From the NCBI RefSeq assembly GCF_001522545.3, contig NC_031777.1:725074-789073 (forward strand): DNA of 64,000 bases, read 5' to 3'. Shown here one piece after another: positions 28,201 through 43,200 of the stretch; positions within the stretch are counted from its first letter, which is position 1; every line of letters starts with the position of its first letter. The DNA is from Parus major. Taxonomy: Eukaryota > Chordata > Aves > Passeriformes > Paridae. The notes under the pieces were generated by a model, which worked only from the letters and a program-made list of their open reading frames with translations, searched no databases and had not been told where the DNA came from. A program made the position numbers and the translations under genes.

Positions 28201-31200
28201 ATAATACAGATTATCTAAGCACATTGGCTTTTTTCCAAAGCAGCATCTTAGAAACTGCTCATGGCAATAGTATTCCACCTCATGCAAGTGCACAACTGTT
28301 TATCCACACACTGAGGAAATGGTGGCACACTCCACAAGCACTCACACCATAAACCAGCAAAACAATTATGAGGAGCAATCCCATCTTATCCCTAATAAAC
28401 ATTTTAACAAGAGCAGAGTAAATGATATTCTCTCAAAGACCAAAACAACAAAATGGCAAGAGCTTACTCAGGCTGTGAGACTGGAGGTATCTCTGAGGTA
28501 GGTGAACTGGAAGTGTTTTCAGTGCTTGGGACTATGCTGGAGGAAGCTTCATTTGCATCTACTGAAGATGGACTCACAGCTTCAGGCTGGCTTGTTTCAC
28601 TTATTTCTGTTGTCTGTAAAAACATTCCAGGTGAATATACATTTTTCAACACCTGAGTAAGAAATGCATTCACACAGTAACATCTACTACAGAGTTCTAA
28701 CAGGTCAGATTTCTGTCAGAAATTCATTTTGCTTCCTCCTAGACCTAGGTGGCATTCTGTGCTACTCTGGAATAGCTGCAATGTTCTTCTGTAGTCTGCA
28801 ATAATCATGGAAAAACATCAATTGGAGCAGGCCTGAAACAGCTTCCTCAGTGGTGCATTCCTACAGGGACTGCCATGAGAAAAGCAGCTTGAATACTGCA
28901 GTAACCAAAAGAAACAGTTACATTTGCATGCTCCATTACAATCAGATTTATGGTTTCCATCCTAAACTAAATTTTAGAGAAGGCTTTTAATTTCATCACT
29001 CCAGTGGAGGTCCAAAATTATTTAAATCCTATTCCATGCTGTAAGTGAACAAAGAGATAAATCACTTTTCAAATTTGAGTGTTTAGTAGTCTTGAGTCTT
29101 ATTTATTCTAGGTCTTCAGTTTTCATAAGCACACTCAAAATAAGGCTTTGTGAATCTGAAAGAGCATATAATCTGAAACAGGTCAGAATAAGTCCTGCAG
29201 CAAAATTAAATATATATTGTCAATAGCTGCATTACTCCAAGTCATCTCACTAAACATGAAGGGCTCAGGAAGGTTTAACATATTTAAACAGCCAAACCAT
29301 GAAATAAATATTCTGAAGTATGTCCTGTGTGTGACATGTTGTAATTTACAAAACAAAAATATGAAGTCAAATAAATAATCTTTAACAGTGGGTTTGTAAC
29401 ATTTAACACCATGCACTGACTTAACAGTATCAATGGCACAGAGCTGAAATATAACTCTTTTCCCAATTTACAAAGGAAATTAAAGTGATTGAAACCATGA
29501 AGGATCAAAGCTAAAATGGACTGCTATAATCATCAAGTCTGATCTACATAAAAAGACCTCAGAGAAAAGACTTTTTTGTTTTATTTATAAATAGGCATCC
29601 ATACCTACAACATCCAATTTTAATTTATCTTGAAAAGTTCTTAGTCAGCACCTACCAATACTAAATTACTCATTATTTATGCACATGGGAAATGCAAGGT
29701 CTGTTAGCTCACACATTTTCTCTTTTACTGGAAACAAGAGTCTGACAGCAACCCAGTGTACAGGTGAAACGTGAGAGATGGTTACTATGATCTTCAGATA
29801 ACCAAAATGAAAGAGTGAAATCCCAGAAGCATTCACAGACTGTATGAGGACAGTGAATGAAATAAAAGCCTTGCCTGCTCAGATTTTGTCAAGTCATGGA
29901 GCAGCTCTTCCATAGAGTAACTCTGTGTACTGGAGTCCACGTGCTCAGGCTCCAGGCTGGGAGCAGCCTCTTCCCCCTGGGATATTGAAGGTAAAACATC
30001 AATCAGTCTGGACACACTGAGTAACAGCATTTCTTCCACCAGCAAAACATCAAGAAACTAAGCTAAGTTAATCCTCAGAAGCACTGACCACCTGTGTTTA
30101 AAATCTCACCTGCACAAAGACTACAGCAAGTTAAAATGATTCAGTTCAATCTTCCCTGAAAAGACCATTTTAGCATTGTCTTAAATCATTCCCTTTGTTT
30201 GCTAAGGAAAGTTCCTCATTCTGCTATGACTTCCCATGTTGACAAACCCTCCCCCTCCCTACCTCCCTGCTGCCCAAAAGAGGAGAAAAAGCAAATTCTG
30301 AGCTGACTTGCATCAGACAACCATTAGAAAATTACACGTGGCACATTTCAGTTGTAGCAGTCTTATCAGCAGAACTACAGTAATTACACAAATCTGCCAG
30401 AACCTTTTAAAGCAACCTTCTCTTCTACAACTAAAAATTCACCATCAAGTGCAGTGAATTCACAAAATAAAAAGTATCAACACTTGAGGGGTAAATAAGT
30501 TTTAAACCCACCAGACTATAAAACAAGCAAGAATTTACATTTGCCCTTCAAACTTTTTTAAAGTTGTGACTACAAAATATGCAAGCTGGTTCTGAGCAAT
30601 ACTTTAAAATATATTTTATTTTAAAATGAGAATTTTAAATTCTCATTCTGCCTCAAGAAATGAGGCAGAAACTTAAACCCATTTTGTTTTCTAAGGACTA
30701 TCTAAAACCCTGTGGCCAGATCCTGCAAGTGTCAGTGTTCAGCCCAAAAATGGGCTGCTGTGCTATACAACACCACATGATATTAATTTGAGAGAATTAA
30801 GGCATCCACTGAAGAGCAGGAGCTACAAATCTGAGTTAACAAACCTCAGAGACAACTGAGCAATATTTTCCCCCAAATATTATTAGCTCACATCCCAATC
30901 CCTAAGATGAAATAGCATCAATGGCTGGAAGAGACAACTGATCTAAGGCAAACTGATCAAGGGCTGCAGAAGAAGCTGCAGCAGTCTAATTAGCAGTAAC
31001 AGACACTTTCTTAAAATTCCTCATCCACCCAAGAGATTTTCTTTAATGAGTGAAAACAACAGTCTAACATTAGTTTTCACATCTTTGGGTTTAAGTTCAG
31101 AAATCTGCTTAACAATGCAGCCACATTAACAGAATGAAGAATGTTGCAGAGTAGGAAATCATCCACCAGTGGCTTCCCAGTCTCAAAGCTTACTTAATCT

Positions 31201-34200
31201 TTCCAGTATTATTGCATCAGACATTAAATTCAAGCAGAACTTCTTTCTAGGCAGCCAGAAGAATAGGACTGAGTGCTATTTGGCTGCACAAGCTGGCAAA
31301 AATTAGAGCTACACTGGTTGGTGAAATGCTTAAGAAACCTAGAGTATTTAAAGGGATTTTTTATGGTCAGGCAGCTCTCCCCTTGAGTCAGCTAGAATGC
31401 TCAGCACACGTTTTCCAAGTTTATCATGGCATATAAAAGCTTTTTTGGAATGAGGACTGTGATTAGCACTACTCCAGATTGCTGGAGGAAATAGGAAAAC
31501 CAACACAGTAGTATCAATACTACCCATGTTCAGAATAGGACTGAGTGTGGACCTGGGAAAATAAATAAACACATGAAATTACCATGACTTTCTGACTCAA
31601 CAGCTTGGGAATTCGCTATGCAGTGCAAGATGCAGAAACTTGTCATGAGTTAATCAGGGTGGGACAATTACACTCAATTAACCTGAAGTGCTGAGTAAAG
31701 TAAAAAAGAAAGGGACCACAGCTTATTTATTATACCTTTCAGAAACATGTTTTGGCCTTCTTAATTTTTATTGAACAGAAGGAATTAATGAAATAAATTA
31801 ATTAAATAAATTTAATTTAAATAAATTAAATAATAAATAAATAAAGAAGGAATTAAATAAAGTGATAAATGCTGACTTAAACCAATTGATCTGAAATCTT
31901 CTCTTTAGGGTAACAATCATCTGTACACTGTTTTTAATACAACAGATGGAACTGGCATAGTGTGGCCTAGACTTACCCAGCCCATTATCTCCTATTCCTC
32001 ACACTTCCCCTGATGCCCACTTCTAATATCTGGCCCCCAAGTTAAAAACAAACACAAAACAAACACCAATAGCTTTACTGTTTATTCCTTCTCTTGCCCC
32101 AAACTATCCACCTGAATTGTTACATAACTGCAACAAACGAAGTAAAGGAAAATAAAAACTTGGCAAGGTATCATGGCTCAAAGAACAACTGAGTACATTA
32201 AATTCTGGCCAAGTAGACCCTCTGGAGTATTTTATTTTACAATTTAATAGTTAGTCAGACTGAGTAGTTAACATGATGTATCCAGCATACCTTTTCTTGG
32301 ACATTTTCATCCTCACTGGCCAGGACACAAGCATCACCTGAAGCATATTGCACTGCTGATGAAAGACTGTCTTTACAAAAGACATTCCAAACAGGAAGCC
32401 TAATAAAAAAAAAAAAAAGTCAAGAAGCTTTAGTTAAAATGAAATTTTAGAACTCCCTCAGTATTGTGTCCCTCAATCTTCTTCAGCTGTTCCCATGAGG
32501 CATCTAAAAAAATACATGTACAGTTCACAGATACTCATTCATAAATCCATTTGAGGATCTGCTACAAGAAATTAGAAAGAAATAACATCACAAATTTACT
32601 ACTTCCAAAAGAAGAAAGTATCACCACATCACAGAGTGAAAGCTGACACAAATTAGCTAAGTTACTGCGAGTTAGGAACAATCTGAACCAACATCCTTTG
32701 TCACAAAGCAATGGGATATTTTTAGCAATCATTATTACTAAGCAAAAACTTAAGTCACAGAGTAGAAAGTGAAATCTCCTTAATCTCCTGTACACAGCCT
32801 ACCTGAGGTTTTGTACAGTCAATACCACCAAGTACCCTTAAATAAATCAGAGAAAATAAATACATTTAAAAAAGCCCCATGCAAAGCCTCCCATGAGATT
32901 TGTTTTGTACTTTTTTTTTTTTCAATAGCATTAGTTGTCAGTAGAAATGGATTTATTTCTGCAGAAAAGCAGCCATCACCTCTACAAACACCTTTAGACC
33001 AGCATCTTTTCTTTCTTATCATACACAGTCCCTTCACATCCTAGGGAGCATCTGCACAATGAACCATCAGGATCTGAGGCCCAAATATTTCCATGTTGAT
33101 TTCAACCAATTCCAGCAGAACATGAAGCAAACTGAGCTTTTATGGAGTCTTCAACAATAATGTTTAACTGGAACACCAGTTATCCACCACTTTAAATACA
33201 AACATTTTCCATTCAGGAAATACTGTTTACATAGCAATCAGGTGATCAGAATGTTCTCCTGTAACACACAAACATCTCCCTCACCCTGAAAAAACGAGCC
33301 ACCTTCTCCTCAGAGGAGAGATAAGTCTATAGCACAGAAAAATCTGGATGCAGAACTCTCTGACAATAGCTTTGAGAAATAAAACAGCCTTAACATTAAT
33401 CATAACAATGAAATTATCAGTAGGTCCATTAATCACTTACACAACTGGTATAACTACTGCTTGGAATTGGAATTACCAGCTTTCTTCAAAACTCAAATAT
33501 CAACTTTATAGAGAAGTCCATGTAGTGTAGACTCCTCCACTAAGAAGGAACCCATGAAACAACAGACCACAGACAAGTATTAAAATTTTAACTTTCATGC
33601 ATATATATATTTATTTATATTTATATATTCTGTGGCTTTCTCCACAGTCCCCAAGGAACCTGTGGGATCTGACATTATTATGGAGATGAGAAAATAAGGT
33701 GCTCCACCTCTGTCTCAAAGCACTTCAGTAATTTCTCTCCTCTTTCAGGGAGCCTTTCCTCTGTACTAAATGAAAGCTTTCAAGTCAGGCAGAAACAGCT
33801 GCAGTTACTGGAAAATAAAGAAGTGAATGTAAGGTATGAAAACAGTAATAACCACGTATTGTAGCAGGTACAGCCTCACATCTGAGTTGAGAATTAGGCA
33901 TAAGCTCCTCACACATCTTAAATTCCCATCCCATCTTGTATTTTTATGTATGTAAATTTATATGTATTTAAAAATACCTGTTTGTATTGAGCTTTCCATC
34001 AAACCTCTGTCCTGCCCTATGCACATGCTGCTCATTTCAGAGCATGAATGAGATGTTACCAGACTTCTATGGCCTTACTACATAACTCTCACTTGGAAAA
34101 ATTGGTTATGCAAATTCTTTGAGTCATTTATATTTCTGAAAGGGGGTTTCAATCATTTCATGGTGAAATTTTCATGCTCTTAACTCCAGTACCTCTGGCC

Positions 34201-37200
34201 TCTCCTTAGAGATAGGACTCCCTGGTTCTTCATAAAAATAACCCAGAAACATCAAACATTACAGAGCATCATCCCACCCTTTCATTACACAGGGGGGCAC
34301 CTCAGGTGAGCTGCACAGAACAGCAGTAACTCCCTGGGTGCAGAAAAGGAAAGATTTCAATGTTAAAACACAAGGTCTGCCCTCACAAATGCACAAATAA
34401 CTGCTTTAGCCCAAAAAGCACAGAAGGCATGTATTTCTTGCAGGCTTTATTGGGTTCCAAACACTGTTTTTAGAAGAATGCAGTTTGGCAGCTCAGATTT
34501 AAGCTACTCTGACATGATCTGCATCCAATGTCTTATTTACTTATTTTCCAAAATTCCTCTTGGTCTACTCCCCAACTCCGACATGATACCTCAAGTCTCC
34601 CAAAAACCCTCCAAGCTAGGGAGGGGACTGAGAACTCATTTTGTGCATGTGCATCCACGCACAGGAAAAGCTGATCCCTCCTGCAGCAGAGCATGCAGCT
34701 TGAAGGATGCATCACTCAACTACTGCCAGCAAACTCTGACAGAGCACTCAGAACACAAAGCCACATGAGACCAGCCAGTCTGGGAGAAGTCAAGTTAATA
34801 ACCTTATCAAGACCACCAGCAGTAGTTTTTTTCTTCTGACTTTTAATTGCATATTAATTCAACAGGCTTCTTCAGCTGAAAGGATAGAGCCCATAATAAA
34901 AATAAATTGTCAAATGGCACGGCACCTCTGTTAACCATTAAAAAAAGCCCCAAACCAACAAAGATGAGAATACAAGTGTCGATTTACAGAGAGCAAAATT
35001 CCCCTCGAGTTTAATTGCAGTGTACACCCAGAGGAAGTACAGCAGTTCCTGCACATACTAATCTGTCTTTCCCTTTCTTGTGACCCAGAAGTGGGATTTT
35101 AATGCTGACTCAGAAGCAAGCAGACCTAATGCCCAAATGAGATCAGCCACTAGAGACACTGTCTCAGGTATGAGGCAGATCTTCAAATGAAGAGATTGCT
35201 CCCAACAAATAACCCACATAACCCACAGCTGGTGACTTAGGTGGATACAGAAGCTTTCAATATTTCCATTTTTGTAAGCATGACTCAAAACACCACCTGC
35301 TCTTAAATCTCATCAAGAACAAAGGAACTTAAGCGTGACTCTTTGTCCTATCATTAATGCAGTTTAAAAGCTGTTTCCTCTAATACACCACGAACTTTCC
35401 AGCCTAATGTGCACAAATGCAAAGGTTACAAGCTCAGACAAAGCAGCAGGAGTGGGTGGGGGAATCTTTACTTTTCTCAGGGCAGGCTCGTACTGTGGTT
35501 GCCCACTGAAGCAGAAAAGCTGCCCACCCCTATCTGGATGGTTCACTACACTCATGGCTACACAAATTGGCCATGGTCTGCTGATGAATGTTCTGATTTT
35601 GAAAAGGAACACACTGAAATTCAGAAGTGCAGGTGGTTTTGAAATTGCAGTGTAGGTTTCATGTGAAAGACCATGCAATTCTGATTTGGCTGAAACTCAA
35701 GGGATTGTGAAGAAGGCTGCAGAAAACTATCAGAGATAGAAAAGCTATGGATAGTTGTAATGACAGAAATAAAAATCAAGTAGAAAAGAAACAATTGGTA
35801 AGAAAACAATATTCATACAACTTACAGCTAAGAAAAATCCAAAATATCAAGGTAAGAGGAGCTTTTCCACTATTTCCTCAGAGAGAAACAGCTTCAGGCT
35901 TTCCTTTCCAAGGACTTCATACAATACTGACACACAGCTTCAGTTCAAACACATCTGTCCTCAAAATGATTAATTTCATAAATTCTCCCCAAACAAGACC
36001 TATTTCTGGACACTGGAGAGTGAAGCAGCTACAAGACAGAGGAATTTGAAGCCCAGGGAAAAGCAAAGGCATTTCTCAGCAGTGCACAGATCCCAAGCCC
36101 TCGCTGCAGGCCCAGGGAGCAGTGTCCCTCCAGGGTAACCACTGACAGATCTCAGAGGGTTGTGTTACCAACAGGTGCCGATGTGCCAGTGCCCAAGAGC
36201 TAAGAGGGAGAATGAAGATGTCACTGTCCCTGCCACATGACAATTCCCTACTCCAAACATTCCCAGATCACTTCAGACAGGCTTGAGGAGGGTTTTGGGC
36301 TGGGGTAGAGCCAGCAGAGCAGGCTGTGAGTGGGGAACAGGCACCTGTTTGATGAAAATCACCTTGTTAATTACAAAGGAATTGACTTTAGATTAATGAG
36401 CCTGAAACAATAAAAGCTGTGAAAAGACGAGGAAGGCAGCAAAATACGTTTTGCTGTGAACAAGTCAAGTCTGAGACTGTTTTCACCAGCTAATGGACAA
36501 AGAGAAAAAAGGCTCTGCAGGAATGAGGAGCTCAGCAGATCCACAACCAAACTCCCCAGTCAGCAGCAACCTGCCCCACAGCCACCGGCAACACAGGAAA
36601 AACAGCAAAGGCAGGGAATCCTCCCTCTCTCCCCAGCAACTCCACAAAATCATCTTTTCCTCCCAGCAGCTCAGCCAGGGGCACTTGTGTTTAAAAGGGT
36701 GTGCAGAACAAAGTAAATGTCACAGAAAATGAAGACCAGGACATTATTTAAACCAGTCACAGGAGGAAAGCCATTTTCAAGACACTGAACTGCTGCAGCA
36801 CAACCTCCCCACACACAACACTCATTTCTGCATGTGAAGTGGAAATACATCTTGATAAATGCAAAGAAGAACCATTAATCCTCTTCCTTCAATACAACTT
36901 AAAAAACCCAAACAAACAAGACAAAGCAAAAAACATCAATCATTTGGAAGCCATTTTTTACCATAGAAGAGCAGCATGTGTTACTAAAATAATTTTGAAA
37001 GTTATGATGGACTTTTAAGGGAGAAAAAAAGCTGAAAACTAAAACTACAGATCTAGACTAAGCAAGGCACTGGTACCACCTCATTTCCTACCACTAACTT
37101 GATTCACATGCTTATAAAAAAACCCAAACCCAAAACATCTGAAATTGGAGCTTTTACTGCAAATCTTTTACCAATCTGTGGTATTTTGCAATTAAGTTTT

Positions 37201-40200
37201 TAATAGCTTGCCCACACTTTGCAAAGAATGTGCTCTCCAAACAGTTATTTCACTTACTCAGAGAATCCAAACACAAAGATACTTCTGACAATACTGAATT
37301 TCATAGCTGCAGACAATGAGATTCCAGCCATTGGTTTAAAATAGGGCTTACAGCATTTTAAATATCATTAGCATGCAGAGCTTGCAAAAGAAGGTTCCAG
37401 GAGCACCAGATAGTTTTTATCAGTTTGAACTGATTGACTGCATTCCCCCTTCAGCCAAACAGGAATCTGCTCTGATCTGGAGATTGTGGGTACATTCCAG
37501 TAAGTCCTGAGGGAAGAGAAGAAAGTCAGCTCTGAGCCAAGAGATGCTCAGATATCAAATCCAAGAAGACACAGGGAGAATGCACTATTTGCTCATGACT
37601 GTCCACTCCTGTCCCAAGTTAAACAACAGAAAACAACTTTATTCCTTGCTTGCAGTGTTCCCAGGGTTACTCCCATTCTGTCCTGGAAAAGGCTGCTGAG
37701 ATAACAACACAGGACCCTGTGACCACAACATACATTAATTATTAATAATATAAAATATATATTACAATATAATAATAATTAATAACATTAATTAATTAAT
37801 GTTATGGGACCATAACACACATTAAGCGTAGGTTCCAATGTAACACTGAAACCAACACAAACCTCTTCTTTCTTGAAAGGGATATCCAGGTGCCCTATTT
37901 CAGGTATTTCAAGCAGGGCAGAAGTCACAGCCCTGTCCCTCTGGAACACCCTCTGGAAGCACCCAAAGGAACAGGCAGCTCCTGGTGTTTCCTGGAAACA
38001 GACTTCTGCAATACTGAAGGGAGATTGCAGCTTATGAGAAGCTCCCTGCATTCTGAAACTCTAGTTATTTTCTCTGATGCAAGAGCTTGGGGAAGAGCAC
38101 TCATTCCAGAAAAAGCCCATAAAGCCTGATACCAACCACAAAGACTACAGGAAAACAACAGCCATGCAGTGTGAGTGAACTTAAAGGCTTTTTGAGTCTG
38201 TAGTAACATCAAGACTTCCCTCATTGCTTAAATTCATAAGCTTGTCCACACAGCAACAGCAATCTCAGAAGCAGCAGCTGCTCTGTACCAACTCCTCACA
38301 CTAAAAACCCACCCTGAGTGCCACACAGCTGAGCAGAGTGCCGAGGAGGGGGGTGTTACTTTAAGTTTAGCAACATGAATTTCAGCCTAGATCATTGTAA
38401 AACTATCACCTGACTCCCAGACATGTATAATGTATTTTTAATAGGTTTCTTATCTCTAAGGGATTTCAGCATTATCTTGATTGCCATTTTAAAACCCAGC
38501 CAAGCCAAGTCATTGTCATTCCTTTGTGCACCTGAGCTAATTTTTGAACTGTTGGAGCCTTTTACTGATATTCAAGTTTGTCATTCACATCAACATTTTC
38601 ACTCAGCCAAGCCTTGGGATGGGTCTGTCCATTATACCAGCTCAGTAATTCCAGAAAGAATCACAAGGAAGTTTTTAGATATACAGTTCTAGGCTACCCT
38701 GTTCTTAGCTAGAACTTTTCATACACACCCTCTCCAGGCTGTAGCACCTCCACAATAAACCTCAAAAGACACTGCATGTCCTCCCCTTGAAAGAGGCACA
38801 GAAATTCCCAAAAGCTGGATTAGTAACAAAAACTAAAGAACAAAACTACTCTGTACAAGACTCACAGTGAGAACATCAGAGTGAAAAAGAACTAACAGCA
38901 GGTTAGAGAAAGACATTTCAGAAAGAGTTCAAATTAAGTGTTCAAGGGAGGCACATTTCACTGCAACAGGCAAGGTCTTCTCCACCACCACAGCACCCTC
39001 GTCATGGGGCAGAGGCCACTTCAGTACACCATTTGCATAACAAACAAACAAACTTGAAGTTTCTAGGGCAAATCTTTTAGAAGATACTGCATGAAAGCAG
39101 TTGGCTGATTTTCACATAATTTTAGAAGGTAAAATATTCAATAATTGATTGAGCCAAGCACTTGTTTTGCATAAGACACCAGAGCCCCTGCTAGCATGTA
39201 CCACCTTCAACTTGAGCAGGCTGTAAGCAGATTTGATTTTCATTTTTAGGAGCCCAAGAGTTCCAGTGCAGCTTTTGTCCCAACCTTAGCCACAGAGCAA
39301 AAGACACTTGCAAACAAGATACTCCATACCTAGGAACATACTTTCCATTCTGAAACCAGATACCTGGAACAACAGTTCTGATTATGGCTGTGCTCAAATA
39401 ATTTCATTTATTCCTGCTATAAAATGCACACACACAGTGTATATTTTAGTATCAGCCTTCTGAAGAGATTTAAGTACACAAGAGGACAATCAGCAGATAA
39501 AATTCTGAGCCCCTCAATAGCTAAGTTACTCTTGCAGTCCTATCCAGATCATGAGGACACTGTGCTGCAAAGAGGATTTCAGTGGTAAGGGGCAGAAGGG
39601 AACACAAACCCCTCACTCCCAGCTCTAGCACTCACACCTTTCTGCTAATAACAGATGCGAGCTCTAGGTTTGAGCCACGAGTCAATAATGAGGCAAATAA
39701 AGGTTCAATCAGCAAAAGCTCCACTGGTGTGATCCCTGATGTGATTTGCACAGCTCTCACCTGAGCAGCAGCAGCACTCCATGAGCCTGCTGGAGTTTTT
39801 TTCAGAGCTCCTCCTGCATTACAGCTTTCAACAAGCACACCTTCAAAACCAGACACGACTGAAATAACAAACCCAAATAAAAACCAGTGTTCTTTTCCAC
39901 TGTATTTGGTAACCCAGGCTTCATTCCTGGTTGTGCCACTGACCCAATCCGACCTTTACAATTTTCAGGGTACACTCTCATGGGGGATTCCAGTCAGAGC
40001 TCCTATGCCAGGGGTTTGCCATAAAAACCAGCACATCTTGGTGCTAAATCACTTTGACACGAGGCATTTCCTGATGTAGGATACTCACAGAGTAACAACT
40101 GAAGGATCCTGAAGTGTACATGCACTGTCTCCCATCCTCTTTTTACTCACAGCTGTAAACTCAAGCAGCACAGTTAATAAAAGCTAAGTAGGTCAGGATA

Positions 40201-43200
40201 TGGCAATGAACTTTCTGGGATAGAAAGACAAATTACTGGATGCATGATTTCTTTATTAAACTCCCAATTAACACTTTGGAAGTGCAGCTTATGGCAGGCA
40301 AAAGCTGATGTCAGAATAATTTATACAGGTTACTCTTCAAACAGCTGTCACAGCTGGTCTCACTTCAGAAAGTCCTGGTATCCTACAAGCTTCTAAACCT
40401 ACTCCACTCACCCAGCTCAGGATATTGGCAAACTACAAAGCACTCCAAGTTTTAAACGTATTTTTTATATTATGATCATCCACACAAAGGGATTAACTGG
40501 AGCATTAAGAAAACCTCTGAATTCAGGACAACAGCAGTCATTTGTCACGCACAGTGGAAGCTCCAAACTGCACAGATGCCTATTATTTTTGGAGCACTAC
40601 ATTCCTGAGCCATACCTCCATCAGAAGTATTTCCCTAAAGCCATCCTGCTCTTTTGAAACTTAGAACAATCTTGCTGGCTCAGAGCTGTCGAGTTGTGGC
40701 TGGTCCAACTTCAGAAAGCCTCAAGTATTGATAACTGACCCAAAAAGCATCACATTCCCTTTATTGAAAAGGCACTGGCTAACGAATCCCTACTCAAGCT
40801 TCTGCATTTTTGTGCATCTCCTAAAACAAAGTCACATTTTTAATGCCCAGGATGACATCTTACACTTCAAGTATCAAATCAATTATTTTTTCCCCATTTG
40901 ATTTTTACTAATCAGTACTTTCCTACTCAACCAACTTTCTTAGGTGAGCTTGAAAATGCATGATGAGAGGTTTTAAAAATTCCTATTTTAAGCTTAGTTT
41001 CAAAGAAAGAAGCAACAGCTACTCAGAAAGAAAACAAAGCCCAGGTTAAAAAGGGCAAGAAGTCCAAACAGCCTGGAGTGTTCTTTGTGTTCTTTCAGCA
41101 GTTGTTTCATCCCATGGGTTTTTCCCTGACTTTTGGGGTTCCATTTGATCATCTGTTGACCACCAGTTCCACCTGTAAGGAAAAATTTCTCTCCTACTAG
41201 CACAAAGTCCTTTGAAAACTACATCTCAAATTAATTAAATTTAAAAAGCCAACATTTACAATGCAAATCATTCCATTTGCTATTTGAAGTTTCTTAACTG
41301 CTGAAGTGAACAAAGCTGCTGATTTTCTTTATAGTAAAAAGTTAAATAAATCACAACTTATCAACTTCTATGGTCCACCAACAAGGCATGAACCAACAGA
41401 CTTCAAGACTTTTTAATTACAACTCTGACATGACTACTGAAATTAAACTGGGTCCCAACATCATCCTGCAGACAGGATTTCAAACCCTCTCATGTGAATT
41501 TGTATTTGGACAGCAGACTAGGAAACTGGAGTTGCATCCCTCAACATTTAAATTAATCCACTGGCTCCTAGCCAAAAAGCAGCCAGTGAGCAGGGTGAAT
41601 ATACAACACGAACCTTTCTTTTTTAAACTCTAAAAGGTTTGGGGTAATCCAATACAAACTCTGAGATCAGTTAAGACACTGCTTGAAAAAGAAATCCCTT
41701 TTGAAGAGTAGGAAAAAGAGCAGCTCCATTTTCCTCCTAACCACACCAAAGAAGAACACAGAGGTTGTCAGAGATTTACAGAGCAAACACATTATTCCAA
41801 CAAGATAACTGAACACGATATTCCTTCGTTAATATGGAATTATCCTGAACAAAAACCAAAAAAACCTGAGCTTTTTAACAAAATTAAGCCCTGCTGAAAC
41901 AGCAGACTAAGAACCTGACCACCTATTGATATTAAGCTAAAAACTCCTTCCATTAACAAATTACCTGGAGGCAGAGACAGATTATCAGCCCTCAAGGCAC
42001 TCTAACCAAGAAACAGAAACCATTTTCCCATTAGGAATCCTAGCTATACAACTAAAACCTGCTGTCAGGACAAACTTGGCTGTTCAAGGAGTAAAATCAG
42101 AGCTGCCTGGAGAAGGTTCAGGAGGCTCACAGCTCACCTGATCAAACCCATAGAGGCAGGAGATTTTTGTTTCGAATTCTGCTGAATGTAAACACATCAA
42201 CCGAGTTTTCAAGCACTTTTAGATTCACTTCCATCTCCAAACCCCAAAAACGTGATGACATGAACCAAAGCTGCTTCAGGACTGTTCAAACACAAGCATC
42301 AACACAGTAACACAAGCATCAACACCAGATTTGCAACTGATCGTGTAAAATAGAGATGCCTGGGCTCCCACTCCTCACCCAACTGTGAGACAAGCCAGAA
42401 CTTCAGGATGATTTCATTTTTTTAAGGAGAGTATCTGAACAATCTACAGGAACTGTAATGTAGTAATACACCAGAGTGTGGCCATTCTGTTTGCAATATT
42501 TGCAGTTTGCTGCTCAAGCTGGCTATCATTTCTCAAACAGTGACTCACCAAGTTCAAAGAGGAGCAAAGTTTAAGAAGGTTGGGACTTGCCATACAGAAA
42601 TACATTCTACTAATATTTGTATTCTGGTAAATGTCATCTCTTGAAGGAAATTTGAAAAGACAGTAAACAGGGTATGCTGGAGCAAAGTACAGTGGAGGTA
42701 ATAATTATAAAAAAACACTCTCAGAGACATAATCAACGCAAAAATAAGAGGGTTCATTTGGTTTAACTAAACACTACTCCTGACAGACTCAGAAGAAGGG
42801 TTTCAAGAATAAAGCACCGTGTTCTTTCAGAGGATACTGCAAGAGCTCAGCCTGAAGCTGGAAATGCAAGGATGCCCCCGGTAAAGGCACAGCGAGACAA
42901 CAACACCCGTAACTCTGAACCTCGGTGTGCGGCTTCAGCCCTCACCTGACACCGCCGGGTGACTACTGCCGCTCCTGGCAGCGGGAATCGCTCTTCCGAA
43001 AGCTGTCACCTTCCCCGGGGAGCACCGCACCACAACACAGCCCGGGCTGCCCAGAAGGAAGCGCCTCACCTTCCTCGGCTGCCCAGGGAGGCCGTGGGGT
43101 TTTTCTCTCAGCAGGCATTCCAAACCCACCCGGACGCGCTCCTGTGTCACCTGCCCCAGGTGACACTGCCTGGATCATCTCCACAGCTCCCCTCCAACCC

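Larger units (their letters stand above)
28614..32290 (-). other. SUCO: SUCO introns 2 and 3
   Basis: Intron 3 (28,614-29,874) is a GC-AG intron. Intron 2 (29,977-32,290) contains the AATAAATT-type low-complexity tract near 31,779-31,861. No additional exon was seen. Confidence 0.65.
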
